Origin: Pagrus major | Taxonomy: Eukaryota; Chordata; Actinopteri; Spariformes; Sparidae | Assembly (NCBI RefSeq): GCF_040436345.1 | Contig: NC_133221.1 | Span: 4,667,663 to 4,731,662 of the forward strand | Direction: 5' to 3' | Length of the DNA: 64,000 bases | In this document: positions 13,001 to 26,600 of the stretch, piece by piece | How the letters are laid out: the number at the start of each line of letters is the position of its first letter | How positions within the stretch are numbered: position 1 is the stretch's first letter | The notes under the pieces: model-generated | Database searches by the model: none | Seen by the model: the letters and a program-made list of their open reading frames with translations, nothing else | What the model was told of the DNA's origin: nothing | Made by a program: the position numbers and the translations under genes

Positions 13001-16000
13001 CAGGCAAAATGTCAGCATCAATTGTTTATTCATAATAATAAAAATAATGAAACGGCATTGTTAATGTATTGCATCACAGAGCCAGTTAGTTCTAGGATGA
13101 CAAATATGATAAAAAAACACTTTAGATTAGTCTGTTTTTTAATTCTAACAAAATCCTGTTTGGCTGATTAGATCATCTCTTTGTGCGAGCAAGACAGAGC
13201 TGCTAATGCTAGCCTAAACACTAGCATAGTAGCTTCCTGGACTCACTTCCACACAGTGGGAAAATACTGTCAGAAATACAACCTGTAACCCCCAAGAGAT
13301 GTATTTGGCTCATCATATGCGCCCACTTGGCCTCAAAGTAAAGCTGGGTTAGGTTACTACAGTACTGTAGTATATTGGATAATCGCTCTTTGGGAACAGC
13401 CAATTGAATTTGGGACCACAGTCCAAAATAAATAAATTCTCACCTTTTAGTTCTAAGTGCTGTATCGTAGGCAGCTGGACTTGTTTCAGTTTATAAAAAC
13501 GTTTCACCTCTCATCCAAGAGGCTTCTTCAGTTATAACTCAAATCCCCTTAGTGTTGAATGTCATGTTGTCATGTTGTTTTTTTTAATTTCCTCAGAAGC
13601 GTAACTTTATCTTGTGCCGTCCTGCTAAATTCGGATTCATTGTGCAACCAGGAGGATCTAGTTACGGCCCACTGTACCTCCCCTCCATTTCCCACCGCGT
13701 GAGTACTTGAGATGGCTGATTTGTGCTGACAGCTTGGGCTTTGGATGACCTCACTGGTCCCAAGTTCATGGGCAGCTCTTGGTCCAGAGTCCGCCCCTGA
13801 CAAGGTCACAGGTCGGTCAAATGGAAAGCAAGGTGTAAGGACATTGGAATAAGGAAAGTTCTTTGACTCAGTTCAGTTGTTTTTATATGTGGCCATGGAG
13901 TTAATGGGTAACTTGATGATAATTCCACTTTTTTCATTTTATCTCATAACTCATTTGTCCATTAATCTGATTTTTAATTTTTTCAATTCATTGCTCAAGG
14001 TGACACCTTCAAATGTCTGACTTGGTCTGAGAAAAAGTCCAAACCTCAAAGGTATTCCCTGTCGTTGCTTTAAAATGATCTTAAATGATGACTTGATGAT
14101 CAAAACAGTTGCAAGTTATCACCTCTGGCCAAGCTAAGCTAGCATTTCGAAAGTCTCTGAACCCCAGTCTTGGTCGTCAGTGGAGGGGGAGACTCGGGTG
14201 AACTGAAGTCACTATCGCCGCCGTACACATCGGCCATAATAGACACTGTAGTCACATGAGGGAAATGAGAAACGTTGCCAGCCTGTTTAAACCCATTGAC
14301 CTCTGGATGCCTGCCAGCTGTTATATGTAGGCATTACCATGGCGGACACAGGCAATGTAGAAAAAGTCAGAGGGAGGGAGCAACAATCTGAGCTTTGAGA
14401 GGGGCCGGGGGCCGTGGAGGTTGGGGTGCCTGGGTTTGAATGCATTTTTTGAATGTGTGAAGTGGGCGTGTTTAAGCTGAAACAGGGTGTGAAGTTGCTC
14501 TTTAAGTCGGACTAACAATGGGTTCGGTTGCACTGAAGTATAGATAGTGGAAGTGCTTAAGAGACGGATATCTTTAATTATAATTGACATCAGTTCCATT
14601 GACAGGCCACATAAAAGCCTTTATGTGAGCCTCAGTAAGACCTTATCGTTCAGCACCAGTTTGTTTTGAGTAATACAGGCACATGTTACGATCGTTTATA
14701 GTCCCGGTTTGAGGAACAGTCATTAACTTCATTTCAACATCATAACTTGAGTTATGACAGAATGATAGCTACTCTCTTCCTGATCTCTGCCGGCACACAT
14801 TCTTATACATCAGCACATATAAACGTAACGAGGGCTTGTAAAAAGATATACGTTTGTGTGTTTGCCCCATTTTTCCTTGTATGACCTAAAAAGAGGTTTT
14901 ATGAATGTGCATGATCAGATCACTGAAACCAGCAGTGAAGTTGTTGCAACACTGTTCTGTAGGCACAGTATGCACATTGTTTGTTAGCCATAGAAGTATT
15001 TGAATTTTGTGGTTTTATCACCTATGCTAATAGTATATAAAGACCATGTCGCAAAGTCCAAAGTCAAGTTTCCCTCTGGCTCAGTCAGTAGTAGTTTTTT
15101 CAAAGATTGATTGATTTATCTGCAGGTTAGTTGTTAGCTCTTTAAGATAGCGCCTGACGGCTGATATTGGCCTTTCACAGGTATATCCCTATTAGCGTAT
15201 AAGTTGTCGATATTGGCCGATTATGAAAACGTGTGGTTTTAAAGAACATTGTAAAATATCCTGCCCTCATTTCATATATTTGTGTTTAATGACCCCATTT
15301 GAGGGATCACTGCAAAAAAAATGTGTGTACATTGGCTGATATATTGATATCCGAATTTCTTTACTTTAAAATATAGACATTTCTTGTTTTGTCCATCCAA
15401 AGATATTTATTTTGTTATCACATAAGAGAAATGAAATGGAGGGCAGCCTTGAGAATGAACTAAAATCTAACTTCACAAAGTGTGTTTTGTAATTTAGTGA
15501 ATGCAGTCTGGAGTTTGAACTAAAAGTGGACTTGCTTCATAGTTCCTCCTGTAGTCATCACATTCTTTCACAGTACAGGAAGGCCAAGATGCAGCAGAGG
15601 TCAGGACCTGGCCCATTACCATACTGTTGGTTCAGTTAGCACTGATGTTTAGGTCAACACTTTTGGACTTGTTTTTGTAAGTATCAATACCACATAAAGT
15701 AATATATTTGTTTTTTATCTTCTTAAATCAAGGCTTCAATGGAACAGATGAAAGGTTGAGTGACGGCAGTACAGACAGAGTGTTTGCACAAGCATGTGGC
15801 AAACAATTCTGTGAGAAACATGAGAAGTCCCACACATCTCGGCCAGTCTTACTCTCTGGCCCATGGCTGACCTGTTGATACACATAATTCACACCCTTCT
15901 AAAGGTTTCAGTAAATTAAAGGCCAAGGCCACAGTGTCGAGGTGTAGGAGTAGGATGACATTAGTTTTGATTTGATCCCCACCCTCCAGGATTTCAAGGG

Positions 16001-16369
16001 TGGTCAGTTGCTTGTCTAGTGATGGTGAGGGAGGGACAACAGAAAATAATGTTTTCCCATATTTTGCTCTATCTGCTGGATAAAATGAAGTTTCTGGTGC
16101 TGAGTTCCTGGCTCACTAGACATTAATGGTATCATTTCTGTAATGCACAGTCTGACACGTGTTTAACGTTGTCAAAGGGCATATTTCAACTGAAACAATC
16201 TTTTCCTAAACCTAACAAAGTATTTTAGTTCCCTTAACTTAACCAAAAATTTTAGTTCCTTAAACCCAACCAAATATTACAGTTCCCAAAACATAGCCAA
16301 GTGTTATAGTTTCCTAAACCCTACCAAGCATTTTAGTTCCCTAAACTAAACTTGCTCTAGATGCGGGTT

Positions 16370-16425
16370 TGAGTTGCAATCCTTAATTTCCCAGCTTGGG
16401 ATCAATAAAGTATATCTATTCTATT
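16370..16425 (+). mobile_element. 3' tail of a retroposon (LINE/SINE-like)
   Basis: The segment ends 'ggatcaataaagtatatc' followed by TATTCTATTC repeats. The motif GGATCAATAAAGTAT plus a short tandem tail is typical of 3' ends of fish non-LTR retroposons. A reverse-oriented relative is present at 51555-51620. The body is truncated beyond recognition. Confidence 0.5.
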
Positions 16426-19400
16426 CTCACTTGATCCAAGTAGTAAGTGGCAGATGAATTGATGACAGTAATGGTTAGTGGAAACCCTACAGTCCACACA
16501 CTGACAGCCTGTGGGGATTTCTGTGGTGCTGCTGTTGGTGAGGAGTCTGACTTCTGCACAGGATCCAACACTGAAGACCGTCCAACTCAAAGTTATCGTA
16601 TGACTGTGAGGGTTCACGTCTAGGTCTGCGCTGTGTGTTAGCCAGCGCCTAAGTGTGGTAACTGACACCACCAGAGGAGACAAGTATTGAGGAAGTGGAA
16701 CTTCATACGCTCGTGCACATTTCTGGGTGTGCTGACAGGTTGGTTTTCTGACGTCATCAGTGCGACTGTTTGTTGGTTTTGAGCCCTGCACGCGTCTGCA
16801 TTTGTTGACTTAAGTCGACCCGGATCACGTGGTACACAAACTCAAAAACAGAGAAGCTGTCGCTGTAACACTGTGTAAATGTAAATCATAAATGAAAAGA
16901 AGGAAGTGCACTCCCTTTGTCTGAGTTGATACTAAATTCTGGTGAATCCAATCTTTTTTTTCCAGTGTTGCAGTAATCATTTAGTCACGGGGAACTTTTC
17001 ACAGCTCATCATGACTGTGCAGTCTGCTGTAGTTCATTGTAAGTTTCAGACTCTCCTCATGAGTCTGTGGTTTAATGTGTGTGTGCAGGAGAGTTCCTGT
17101 CTAGCTATATGATAGTGTTTCAAGGTCAAATTATTTTTGTGCAGGTAAAACCGGACTGTGCTGGCCTGAATATGAAGGTTTCCTTTCCAGGAATTGTGAT
17201 CTGTTTTAGTGTGCGTAGTAATGTAACCCTGCTAAGCTCATTAAATGAAATGCAGAGCGCAGTCCAACGGGGACTGTGCAGGCTCTATCTTTACCTACTA
17301 CTCTTTAACCTGAGCTCCTGCTGTCTTGATTCAGAGCCAAAGCACTCGTGTAATGACTCTTACACTATAACTACATGTGACTTAATGCACCATTTACTCA
17401 TTAATTTGATGCGGCTAGGTGTTAGAAAATGAGAGCCTAAGTTCATCATTCACTCAAAGTCTGGTGGTTCAATCCACCAACTCCTGAGAAACACATGAAC
17501 ATGTTTTCCAACATGTGCGCGTGTTGTTGCCTTAAATAAACACAGCCCCTGCCAATGTCAGCAACAAATTCAACTCTTAGGAAATGCAGCATGAACAAGA
17601 GCAGAGATGCTACGTCACACAGCAAAGAGCCATGTTTAATAAATGAGGCTACTGTTTAGATCATCATTCAGTAAATAGATGAAGATTGATCACATCTTTT
17701 TCCACAAATTTGTTTTGCTGTATGTAATAAGAGCAGCATTGTGTTACTTTCGGGAAAACTTTTCAGTCACAAGTTGGGTTTGTAAATTTTTACGGAAGTC
17801 CCAGAAAAGAAAATGCAGATCAATGCCAGTTTTCATCCACTTATGTCATGCAAATACCTGATATTTGCATAGTTGGGTGCATTGAAGAAAAACAGCAGGT
17901 TCTGCTAATTTTCCAGTTGGGTGCCTTTTTAAAACACAGCAGAAGAAGTGGGCGCAACGAGATGATGAAATGAAATACAAACAATGAAAACCATGTGGAA
18001 AATGTGACAGAATGATGGGATTTATGATCGTTTCGTGTATTAATTTGAGTTACAGTCTCCTCATCACACAACTGAGACATGATGTTTTCATCTATTCAGT
18101 ATTAAATGACTTTAAAGTCACATGCTTTATATTTATGTTATGTTTGCTGATGAATGATGGTTTTATCTATCAAGTATCCTCAACATCTCGGGTCGTCTAA
18201 TTCTCCGTGGGATGCCCTGATAGAAGATTTACCTCTGCTTTGTCATTTGGTGCTGGCAGGTAGCATACATTCAGATCATGTTTGTTGGTTTTACATAGGA
18301 GTTCTTGCCAGAGTCACAGGACATTCAGTCCTTTTGTGCACACTGGATAAACCTTAACAATGAGCTACACAAATCGCTACAGAGTTAGATGATCCTTCTC
18401 AGTGGGTAACTGCTGAAAACCCTTTAGTATTAAACATTTTTATTGAACATTAATAGCAACGTCTTCAAGATGTTCCAAGTGTACAAGAATGAACCGAACC
18501 TTCCTGGAAGGAAGGAAGTAAATGAAAGTTCACCATTAAAGGAGAATGAATGCAAAACCACTGGAAACTGTCGCCAGTTGCACATCAGATAACAGGAGAC
18601 GAAGTGTTATCAGAGGAGAAAAGCGGGGCTACAAGAAGTCCAGTGTAAATCGTTATACATACATGTGTCTTTTGTGTGTAAATTAAATCACATCTGTCAG
18701 TCCTTGTTTGTTTGCAAACATTGTTTGTGGTGGAGAGACGGGAAATAAGGAGAAAGAAGTGAAAGCTGTCAGCAGCCCGATCTGTCTGCACACTGTGAGT
18801 TCAGCCGGGGTTAACCAGTTACTGAAACAGGCTCACTGTTGTAATGATTTTCAGAGCATTGTTGTTTAGAGCATGATCCAGGTTAAATGCCTGACTTGAC
18901 TGGTCATCACTTAACACGAGGCCAGCTGAATCAGTATTTTAGGACATTCGGTTTGTCAGTCAGCTCCACCCCGAGCAAAATTCTCTTTTTGTCTTACATG
19001 ATAGCATTACTCAGCTTTCCTTCAAATCTACTACAGATTTCATGTGAAGTGCTAGTGTGGTTTGTGGTTTTGCATCCAAGAGGCCATGTAAGGTAAATGG
19101 CCCCAAACAGTAGCACAGTGGATGTCAGCGCCGGCCATAAATAGCTCAGTTATGTGCGCTCCAAGTGGGAAATAGGACATTTAGATGGATGCATTCATTG
19201 AAGGAGAAGAAGCTGTTTTGGCAACAGTCTATAAAATACTTAGTCAGGTCAGTTTGTACAGCATTCGACATAAAATAGTTTGATGACAACGCTGAGGGCT
19301 GAAGCAAGTTAGCAGATATGTTGTAGTCTTTAGGGGCTGTTTTGTTGTTTTTAGTGAGTGTACCAAACGTTTCCAGGAAGCCTTTCTCCAAGTGTATAAT

Positions 19401-20621
19401 TACAGACTTTTCTTGTTAATTTCTTTTACTGTAATACAAGAAGTGAGTCATAAGTTCCTTCAAATGTTGGCCAACCCCAACAGGTATTGTCTTATGTTAT
19501 GTTATGATACAGTAAGCGGGAAATTGCACCTCATTTTACAAGAGAAAGGGCAGAGAGGATTTGCTGCTGCGCTTGTGTCTCACATTAAAATAAGGGTTAG
19601 GGGTTTGGACTGTTGGTCTGACAAAACAAGACACTTGATGATGAAACTTTGGGCTTTAGGCAGTTGTGATGGGCATTTTCTGGACAATTTCTAACCAGAG
19701 CAAATGATCAAGTAATGTGATCAAGTAGTGTGTCTCATTTGGTCACCTTTCGCAATAACTTTTGGAGAGAGTCAAAGAAAGAGGAAGGAAGTCAGCGATT
19801 GTGACATAGCGTGAATAAAACTTTAAGACATTACTTTGTCCATGAACAATTCTGCCAGAATCACGTAGACAGATTTTTATCACAAGTGGTGGTTGTTGAC
19901 ATACTGTGCATTTAAGTAAACACATTTTCGTGAACTTTTAAACACTGAGTTTGTATTAACATTTCAAACTGTTAAGCACCTAGGTAATCAACCCTCCTGC
20001 AGCCTTTACAAAAAGTACAGGCTGTACCTTGGTGTGATGAGAAAGGCGTGTACTTGCACTGGTTTAAGTGAAAGTTCATGTAAAGTTTAGTATGTTTCAC
20101 TGCCACTCCCATCTACAGTGGGAAAATGAGGAAATAATTCACACCCAAGCACTCAGGGTCCAGTCTTTGATTATCAGTCTGTAAGATAAATATTTGTCCA
20201 CCTCTGGTATGTTGGCATGCGGCCCGGGCCCGGCACAGATGCTCTTTCTCACCATGACAGCGCTTTGCGATAGGATTTCAGAAATATTCCAAAAAAATGT
20301 TTTTCTGCGTGTATTGACTTCACCACTGTGCTCCTCCTCTCACTCCTCATTCCTCTTTTTCGCCATAATTCACCCCTTAGCTGACGGCAAATTAGATAAA
20401 AATGCTGAGAAGTGTGAAAGGAGGATTTATGTTTGTCCTTCACCTCCTTAACCTTCTGTATTGATTTTAACCAGCTCTCTGCTCTGTTTCTCCCACAGGT
20501 TTTAACTCCTGACCCCAGTGCACCTGCTGCAGGATCTTCTTCTCCTCTGCACCCAGCTGTCCTCCAGCAGCTGCAGCTGACACCGTCTTCTTCTTCATCG
20601 TCTTCTTCCTCGTGAGCGGAC

Positions 20622-23600
20622 ATGCCTCCAGCGCTGGGTGGGCCCCAGGGGTACACCCCTCCAGAGGGTGGCTGGGGCTGGGCGGTGGTGGCAGGAGCCT
20701 TCATCTCCATCGGCTTCTCCTACGCCTTCCCCAAATCCATCACTGTGTTCTTCAAGGAGATCGAGATCATCTTCGATGCCACACCCAGTCAGGTGTCCTG
20801 GATCTCCTCCATCATGCTGGCTGTCATGTATGCTGGAGGTGAGTGGCATTTATTATTCTGTATTGTCATGAATTGAAGCGGTCGTATTCAGAATGGATTG
20901 AACTGCCTCTGCCAACACTTAAAATCTGTGAAAAGATTCAATTAAAGTTCAAGCATCTCCGCAGCCTTCCTTCAAAATATCTGAGGAATTTCCTCTTTCC
21001 AATCGAACAGTAGCTGAGCATCATAAGCAACATTTAAAAGCTTAAGGCACATGCTTAATAACTGTAATTAGCAGATTCTCAGTGAACATAAACAAAAGAG
21101 CAGCAGGCGGATGGATTCTGCAGTGAATACGACATCAGAACAAACGCAGAGGCTGCACAGCTTGTAGCATTTGTGGTTGATGCAGCAGTTTACAAAGAAA
21201 TTGACAGAAAAATTAAAAGAGAGAGATTTTTCTGCAGTGGGTTTTACAATCTGCAGATGAAGCTTCTTAAAAACAGGGAAAGTTTCTTTTTAAAGCTCTG
21301 TCTTTTGTTTTGTTCACCCTTCACTGAAGCAAAACCAAATACACACAAACCTCTTTTTTCTCTTTCTCTTTTTTATCAGTCCGTCATCTCTCCGGTTCAG
21401 TCACATATTGAATAACACTTAGTGGATATGAAAACAAGCATTGGTTCTGTTGTAATCCATCGAAAGCTGCAGGAGAACGGCAGGTATTTCCTCATAAAAC
21501 AGTGTTAGACAAATGGAAGATATGACTTGATGGTGGCGATAGATGAAAACTCAGAGGATCCTGAGAGGACATAAATGTCTGGATCAGTCATGGCAATCCA
21601 AATAATAGCAGTCAAGATATTTCACTGAAAAAGTGCTGGTGGCGCTCGAGGAAACGTATAGAAATCACCAAAGTAAGTGGGATACATCCTCCAGGAAGCA
21701 TTAATGTCTGTTATGTTGAGATATATCAGTCAGGAGTGACGTGGTCGACTGACATCCCTCAAACTCAACAGAGGATTGTCTGCTGCAACTAAAGAACCGG
21801 TTGTGCCGCTAAAATGATTTCAGCACAGTCAGTTCTTGCACTCAGTTACCCATTTATTGGCACTGCCTTTCCATTTACATGTTGAGGCTGGATTAAAGAG
21901 AGAGAGACTGATGCAGTTTCAGGTTTGGTCAGGTTTCAGATCAGGTTTCTCTCTTTGTCTCAAAACTCAAAGCAACACCTTCCCTAATTCAAACACAGTC
22001 TCTCTCTCTCTCCAGTTTATTTAACCAGCAAATCCTACATGTTATTTTCTCCCTCTCTCTCTCTGTCTGTTTAAAACTCTGCATCTAAAAATGGTATCCG
22101 CTCCTTCCACTTACTCATTCATCGTCGTCAGAGCTGCGTGCCAGCCTGCAGCCTTACTCGGTAGGTTTATTCGGTTAGGAGAGGAAACTGCTGAGGGAGG
22201 AACAGAGGGGAGGAGTGTTGCATAACAGCAGCCAGATGTTGGAGTAGTTTCTTTTTTTTCCCTCTCTCTCTTGTTTCAAAATTATCTAAATCACCAGTTA
22301 GTGACATCATCATGCCTGCTTGTGCCTGTGAGGTGAAACAGGGCAAAACTTACCGTATCGGTTACTCACTGGTAACACATGAGGCGCAGCACGTACCACG
22401 AAGGTACAGAAAAAAAAAAACACACACACGCTTTGCTTTTTTTTTACTGTGACTGGATGACGTCAGGAGCAGCTGACTAATGCTGTGAGCCGGTTAAAAG
22501 TGCACACACACGCTCTGCACGTAGTGTAGTGTAGGTAGAGGAAAAAGAAGATGTGTGAAGACAAGATAGTTATTTCCCCCCACATGTTTATTAGTTTCAG
22601 GAAACAAACTGCAACAAGAGGAAGGAGTTGTATCATTTTCAGCTGCTGCTAGTTAGTCAACACTGTAACAGACCAACAAACAACACAGGATGAAAATAAA
22701 GAACGACAACAAAAAATGTACTAATATCAGAAAGAAAAGGACCCCGTAAGTTTAATTTAGCTTCTTATTTTCTCCAGTGTGATATAGTTAAAGATATTTC
22801 TGACTATAACAAGCATAACAGAGCAGTGTGGACCAAAGATATCATCGTATTTCAAGGTTCATTTATTTTTTAACACCGGGGTTGCAAAGCAAAACCGAGT
22901 CCCTTTATGCTACAGAGGAGAAACAACATACATACTGTAAGTAGTGGTAACCACCTTGGCTGATAAAAATCTGACGTGACTTAGTAAGAACTGTTCATGG
23001 ACGAGGTATATATTTAACCTTTCTTCACATTATGCTTAGTCATGCTCGTCAACTTCCTTCCTCACTCTATGACGTATAACCTGATGTTTTCCTGGAAGTT
23101 ATCGGGGCATTCAGCTGTGAAACACACACCCTTACTTTAAATAAAATGATGGATTTCTCTGGGTTTCAACACTGTTGGAAACATTTAGGATAATGGAAGT
23201 ACAAAACTCCACAAAGTGTATAACTGAGGTCTTTTTGATTTCAGAAATGCAATATATTATATTTTAAAGTTTTTCAAGACAAGGACGCGACCAAAACATG
23301 TGAAAACTGGATCATTGCTGCTAAAATCTGATGAGTAACTGTGACGTAAAGGAGAGAAAACTGTAGGAACTGAAGCTTGTGGTGTGTGTTTCAGCAGTGT
23401 CGCTCGAGCTCAAGTATTTTGCATATTTTTGCATGCATTTAGGATTACAGGAGTGTGTGAGAGAAGGTCTTTATTTCTATCAGTGGTCGTCTTTGACGTG
23501 TTTAATCCAACGGAAGTTTACACCTTTTCGACACCTGATCAAAAAACTGAACATTTACTGACAACTTTTATTGTCAGTATCTATAAACTTCACCACTTCT

Positions 23601-26600
23601 GCTTGAGTTAAGTCAAAGTTGAATGAAGAAACACTTTCAGCATTGTTTTGTGTGTTATTTTTCATGCCCGCTGACTCTGCTGTCATTTCAACAGGAGCAT
23701 CTTTCTCTGAATCGGCAGGATGTAGGGCGAGAAAAACAAACAGGGGACCTTCTGTGTCTTTCTCCCCCCACAGCTCAGTTACTTGCTTCAGAACAAAAGC
23801 ACAGCAGTAAATCAGTAACGGTGCCAAGTGCCTGATGTTTGTTCATCTTTTTAAAAAATCCGCTTGTCGTGTCGAGTTAAATTTGGTGTGTTAAACAAAG
23901 TTCTTTGTGATGTGATAAACAGGATGCTGTATGTTACGGTTTTTTTAGCACTCATGTAAATACTTTTGTGGAAACTGTCAGAAAAGAGTAATTATTACAT
24001 TTGGAAGGAAAAAACAGACGTATGTAACTGCAGTGAGTGATGATTCGGTAGTTTTTGCCAGTAGAAATAATTCTGCAACGCCAAAGTTCACAAGGTGCTT
24101 CACAGATAAAACTACAACGCCAATGACAACACTGATCTCAGGAAATGGTGAAAAAATTTCCCTAAACTTTGCAACTTTGGCAGGAGCTGTGGATCTTTAT
24201 CCTCTTTTTGTTTTTTGAGGAACCCCGGTGCCAATTTTGTTCCTTGGCCGTAGTTCCTACAGCAAAACAATCTTGGGAACGAGGACGTCTTTTTTTGTAC
24301 GGCCTGTGAACACCAACAAAGGAAAATGCAGATACAGAAACACTCAGATCACACTAAAAGTGACCTGGAATAAACCTCACAAGAGGATTATTTAAAAAAA
24401 CGTGGCCCTCCATTTGCTCCTCAATTACCTGATCCTCAAGTATCACAAACACAAACCTGTACTGTAACTTTTTAGCTGCTCAAATGTCGGGCGTTTCGTC
24501 GCTTCACGTAACTCTGGTCACCACTTCTGAGTGGAAGTGCTGATCCGGACTTCTCTTTCTGACTTTTTTTTCAGTGATCTGTGGTTTTTTGTTCTGTTCT
24601 TGTGTGTTGAAGAAAGGGTGTGAGTGTGAGAGTTTTTGCATGAGTGCACATCAGCTTGTTTTAATATAATAAGAGCTCGGAGTCTCAGGATATTGATATG
24701 ATTAAGCCCTGACGTGGCCTGCAGAGGGAGAGCTTGGATTTATGCCAGTTCACTGAATGAGTGAAAAAAATAGACTTACATGAAACTATTGTTAAAGTTG
24801 TTTTCCCAGCGGCAACTTTATTATGCACCTGTGCAATGTAATATAATTAAATCAAACTTTTCTGCCATGAAGTCTACTTTTATGATTATAATGTAAGAAG
24901 TACATATACTGAAGAACTGATTCAACTTCAGGTACAGGCTCTGAAATGTACTCAACGTACTCAGTATCAAAGTAAAAAGTATCCCTCTGAAGGACTTTTA
25001 CAGGCCGTTTCTGTGCAAAGCTAACTGAAGCTCACATCCCAGCTGTTCCTAGACACACCACAAAGATAACTGATTGTTGAGTCTCATTCTCAGGACCTCA
25101 AATAACCACATTTTGGGTTGGTAAAGCGTCCTGAGCAGCAACAAAGTGAGAAAATAAGAAAATCTCTGCAGATACAAGACACTAACACGCCTTTTCTCCC
25201 CGTTCCAGTCTCCCTCTCTGTCTGTTTCCGTCTTCCTGCGTCTGCTGTGTGTGATATGCACTGATTGGTTGAAATCAGTCTTGTGATGTGAAATCATAAA
25301 TAATCCATAGTTCCCCTCAAATGCATTCAAACTAAAGTAACGAGTGTTTTGAAAATGTGAGGAATAGAAAGTACAGATGTTTGCAGATAAATGTAGGGAG
25401 GAAAAGTCAAAAGTTGCCAGAAAAACAAATACTCAAGTAAAGTACAGATACCTTAAAGATACCTTACCTGTACTTAAGTACAGTAACAAAGTATTTGTAC
25501 TTTGTTACGTCCCAGTTCTGCAAATGAGAGCTGTATTGATCTTCTTGTCCAACTCTCTTGCAAGAAAGGGATTATGTGTATCATCCAAAATGTCAAACCA
25601 CTTGTTTATGGAGGCTCAGCCCAGATGGACGGATGTTGATCTGCGTGTAATGTGACAGGGTGGAGAAATGTGATGCATTGATCTGTTGGGGCAAATCCAA
25701 TCAGCTGTTTCTCCTGTCCGTCTTGTGGTTTGTTTCTGGGAGGTGTGACTCATCACCAGCTGCTGCTCTCCCTCTTTTCCCTCAGTCGGCCTCTGAATCT
25801 GATCAGGAAGAGTTTCTGCGTAATGAAATTAACAAAAAACAAGTATCGGGTGTTTGCAGTTGTTTTTATAGAATAAAATCCTAATTCGATTTAGTAATCG
25901 TAAGAAGCAGAAGCGTCTGCGCTAAAATTAGACTCAGGTCAGCTCCTCACAGCTGGGTTCACTCTCGACATGTGTTTTTCTCACTCGAGGATGCTGCGTA
26001 AGAGTAAAGCCGAGGACGAGTCTCCTCCGATCAGTGTTGTTCTTTCTGTCTCGGAGGGAGAAAGAGAGCAAATGATGGAGGGAGGGGGGAGAACTAATCG
26101 TTTATATAATATCTCTGAGAACACTACTCACTGCCCTCTTTGTGTTTTGCCAGACCGCAACAAAGACTGTCACTCCTGATTTATTAATGCGAGCGTGAGT
26201 GTTGAGTGGATGCAGATTCGTTCCTGTCCTTGTACAGGTTCTCCTCTGTTCAGCGCCGAGCTCCAGTGAGCTCAGAAAGAATGCAGAAGTCTGGTGTGTG
26301 TTTTCGGGTCGAGCACGAGTCCACCCACACCCCACCCCCCGTGCACGTTTTGTTTAACATGGAAACCCACCAACCCCGAACATGGAAACCCACCGGGACG
26401 GGCTCGGCGCCAGCTGGTCAGCCCCCTCAGTGACAGACACAACACAGAAACTATAGTAGGTGTCTGAGGGAGGTATTTAGCGAGTACGTGAATGAATGCT
26501 CGTGCATCCAGAGCGCCCCCGGCTACTGTGGTCCGCTGCCAAGTTTCAAGGGCAAAGCCACCATGTGAAGGGCCCGGGCCGGTTGTGAAGGAAATGGATG

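Larger units (their letters stand above)
8325..20498 (+). other. slc16a1: slc16a1 intron 1 (about 12.2 kb, inferred)
   Basis: No supported exon was found inside. Contents are a C/G homopolymer-rich area at 8506-8740, a (GT)15 at 10016-10045, an ATTC run near 10140, a retroposon-like 3' tail at 16370-16425, and degenerate 'cgatattggccgatta' repeat text at 15150-15230. The longest open frame (16402-16791, - strand) has no recognisable domain. The intron call depends on the inferred first exon. Confidence 0.5.

Noticed and set aside
16402-16791. 129-codon frame on the - strand in slc16a1 intron 1
   Set aside because: No similarity that I recognise. It begins inside a retroposon tail on the right-reading side and has no gene context.
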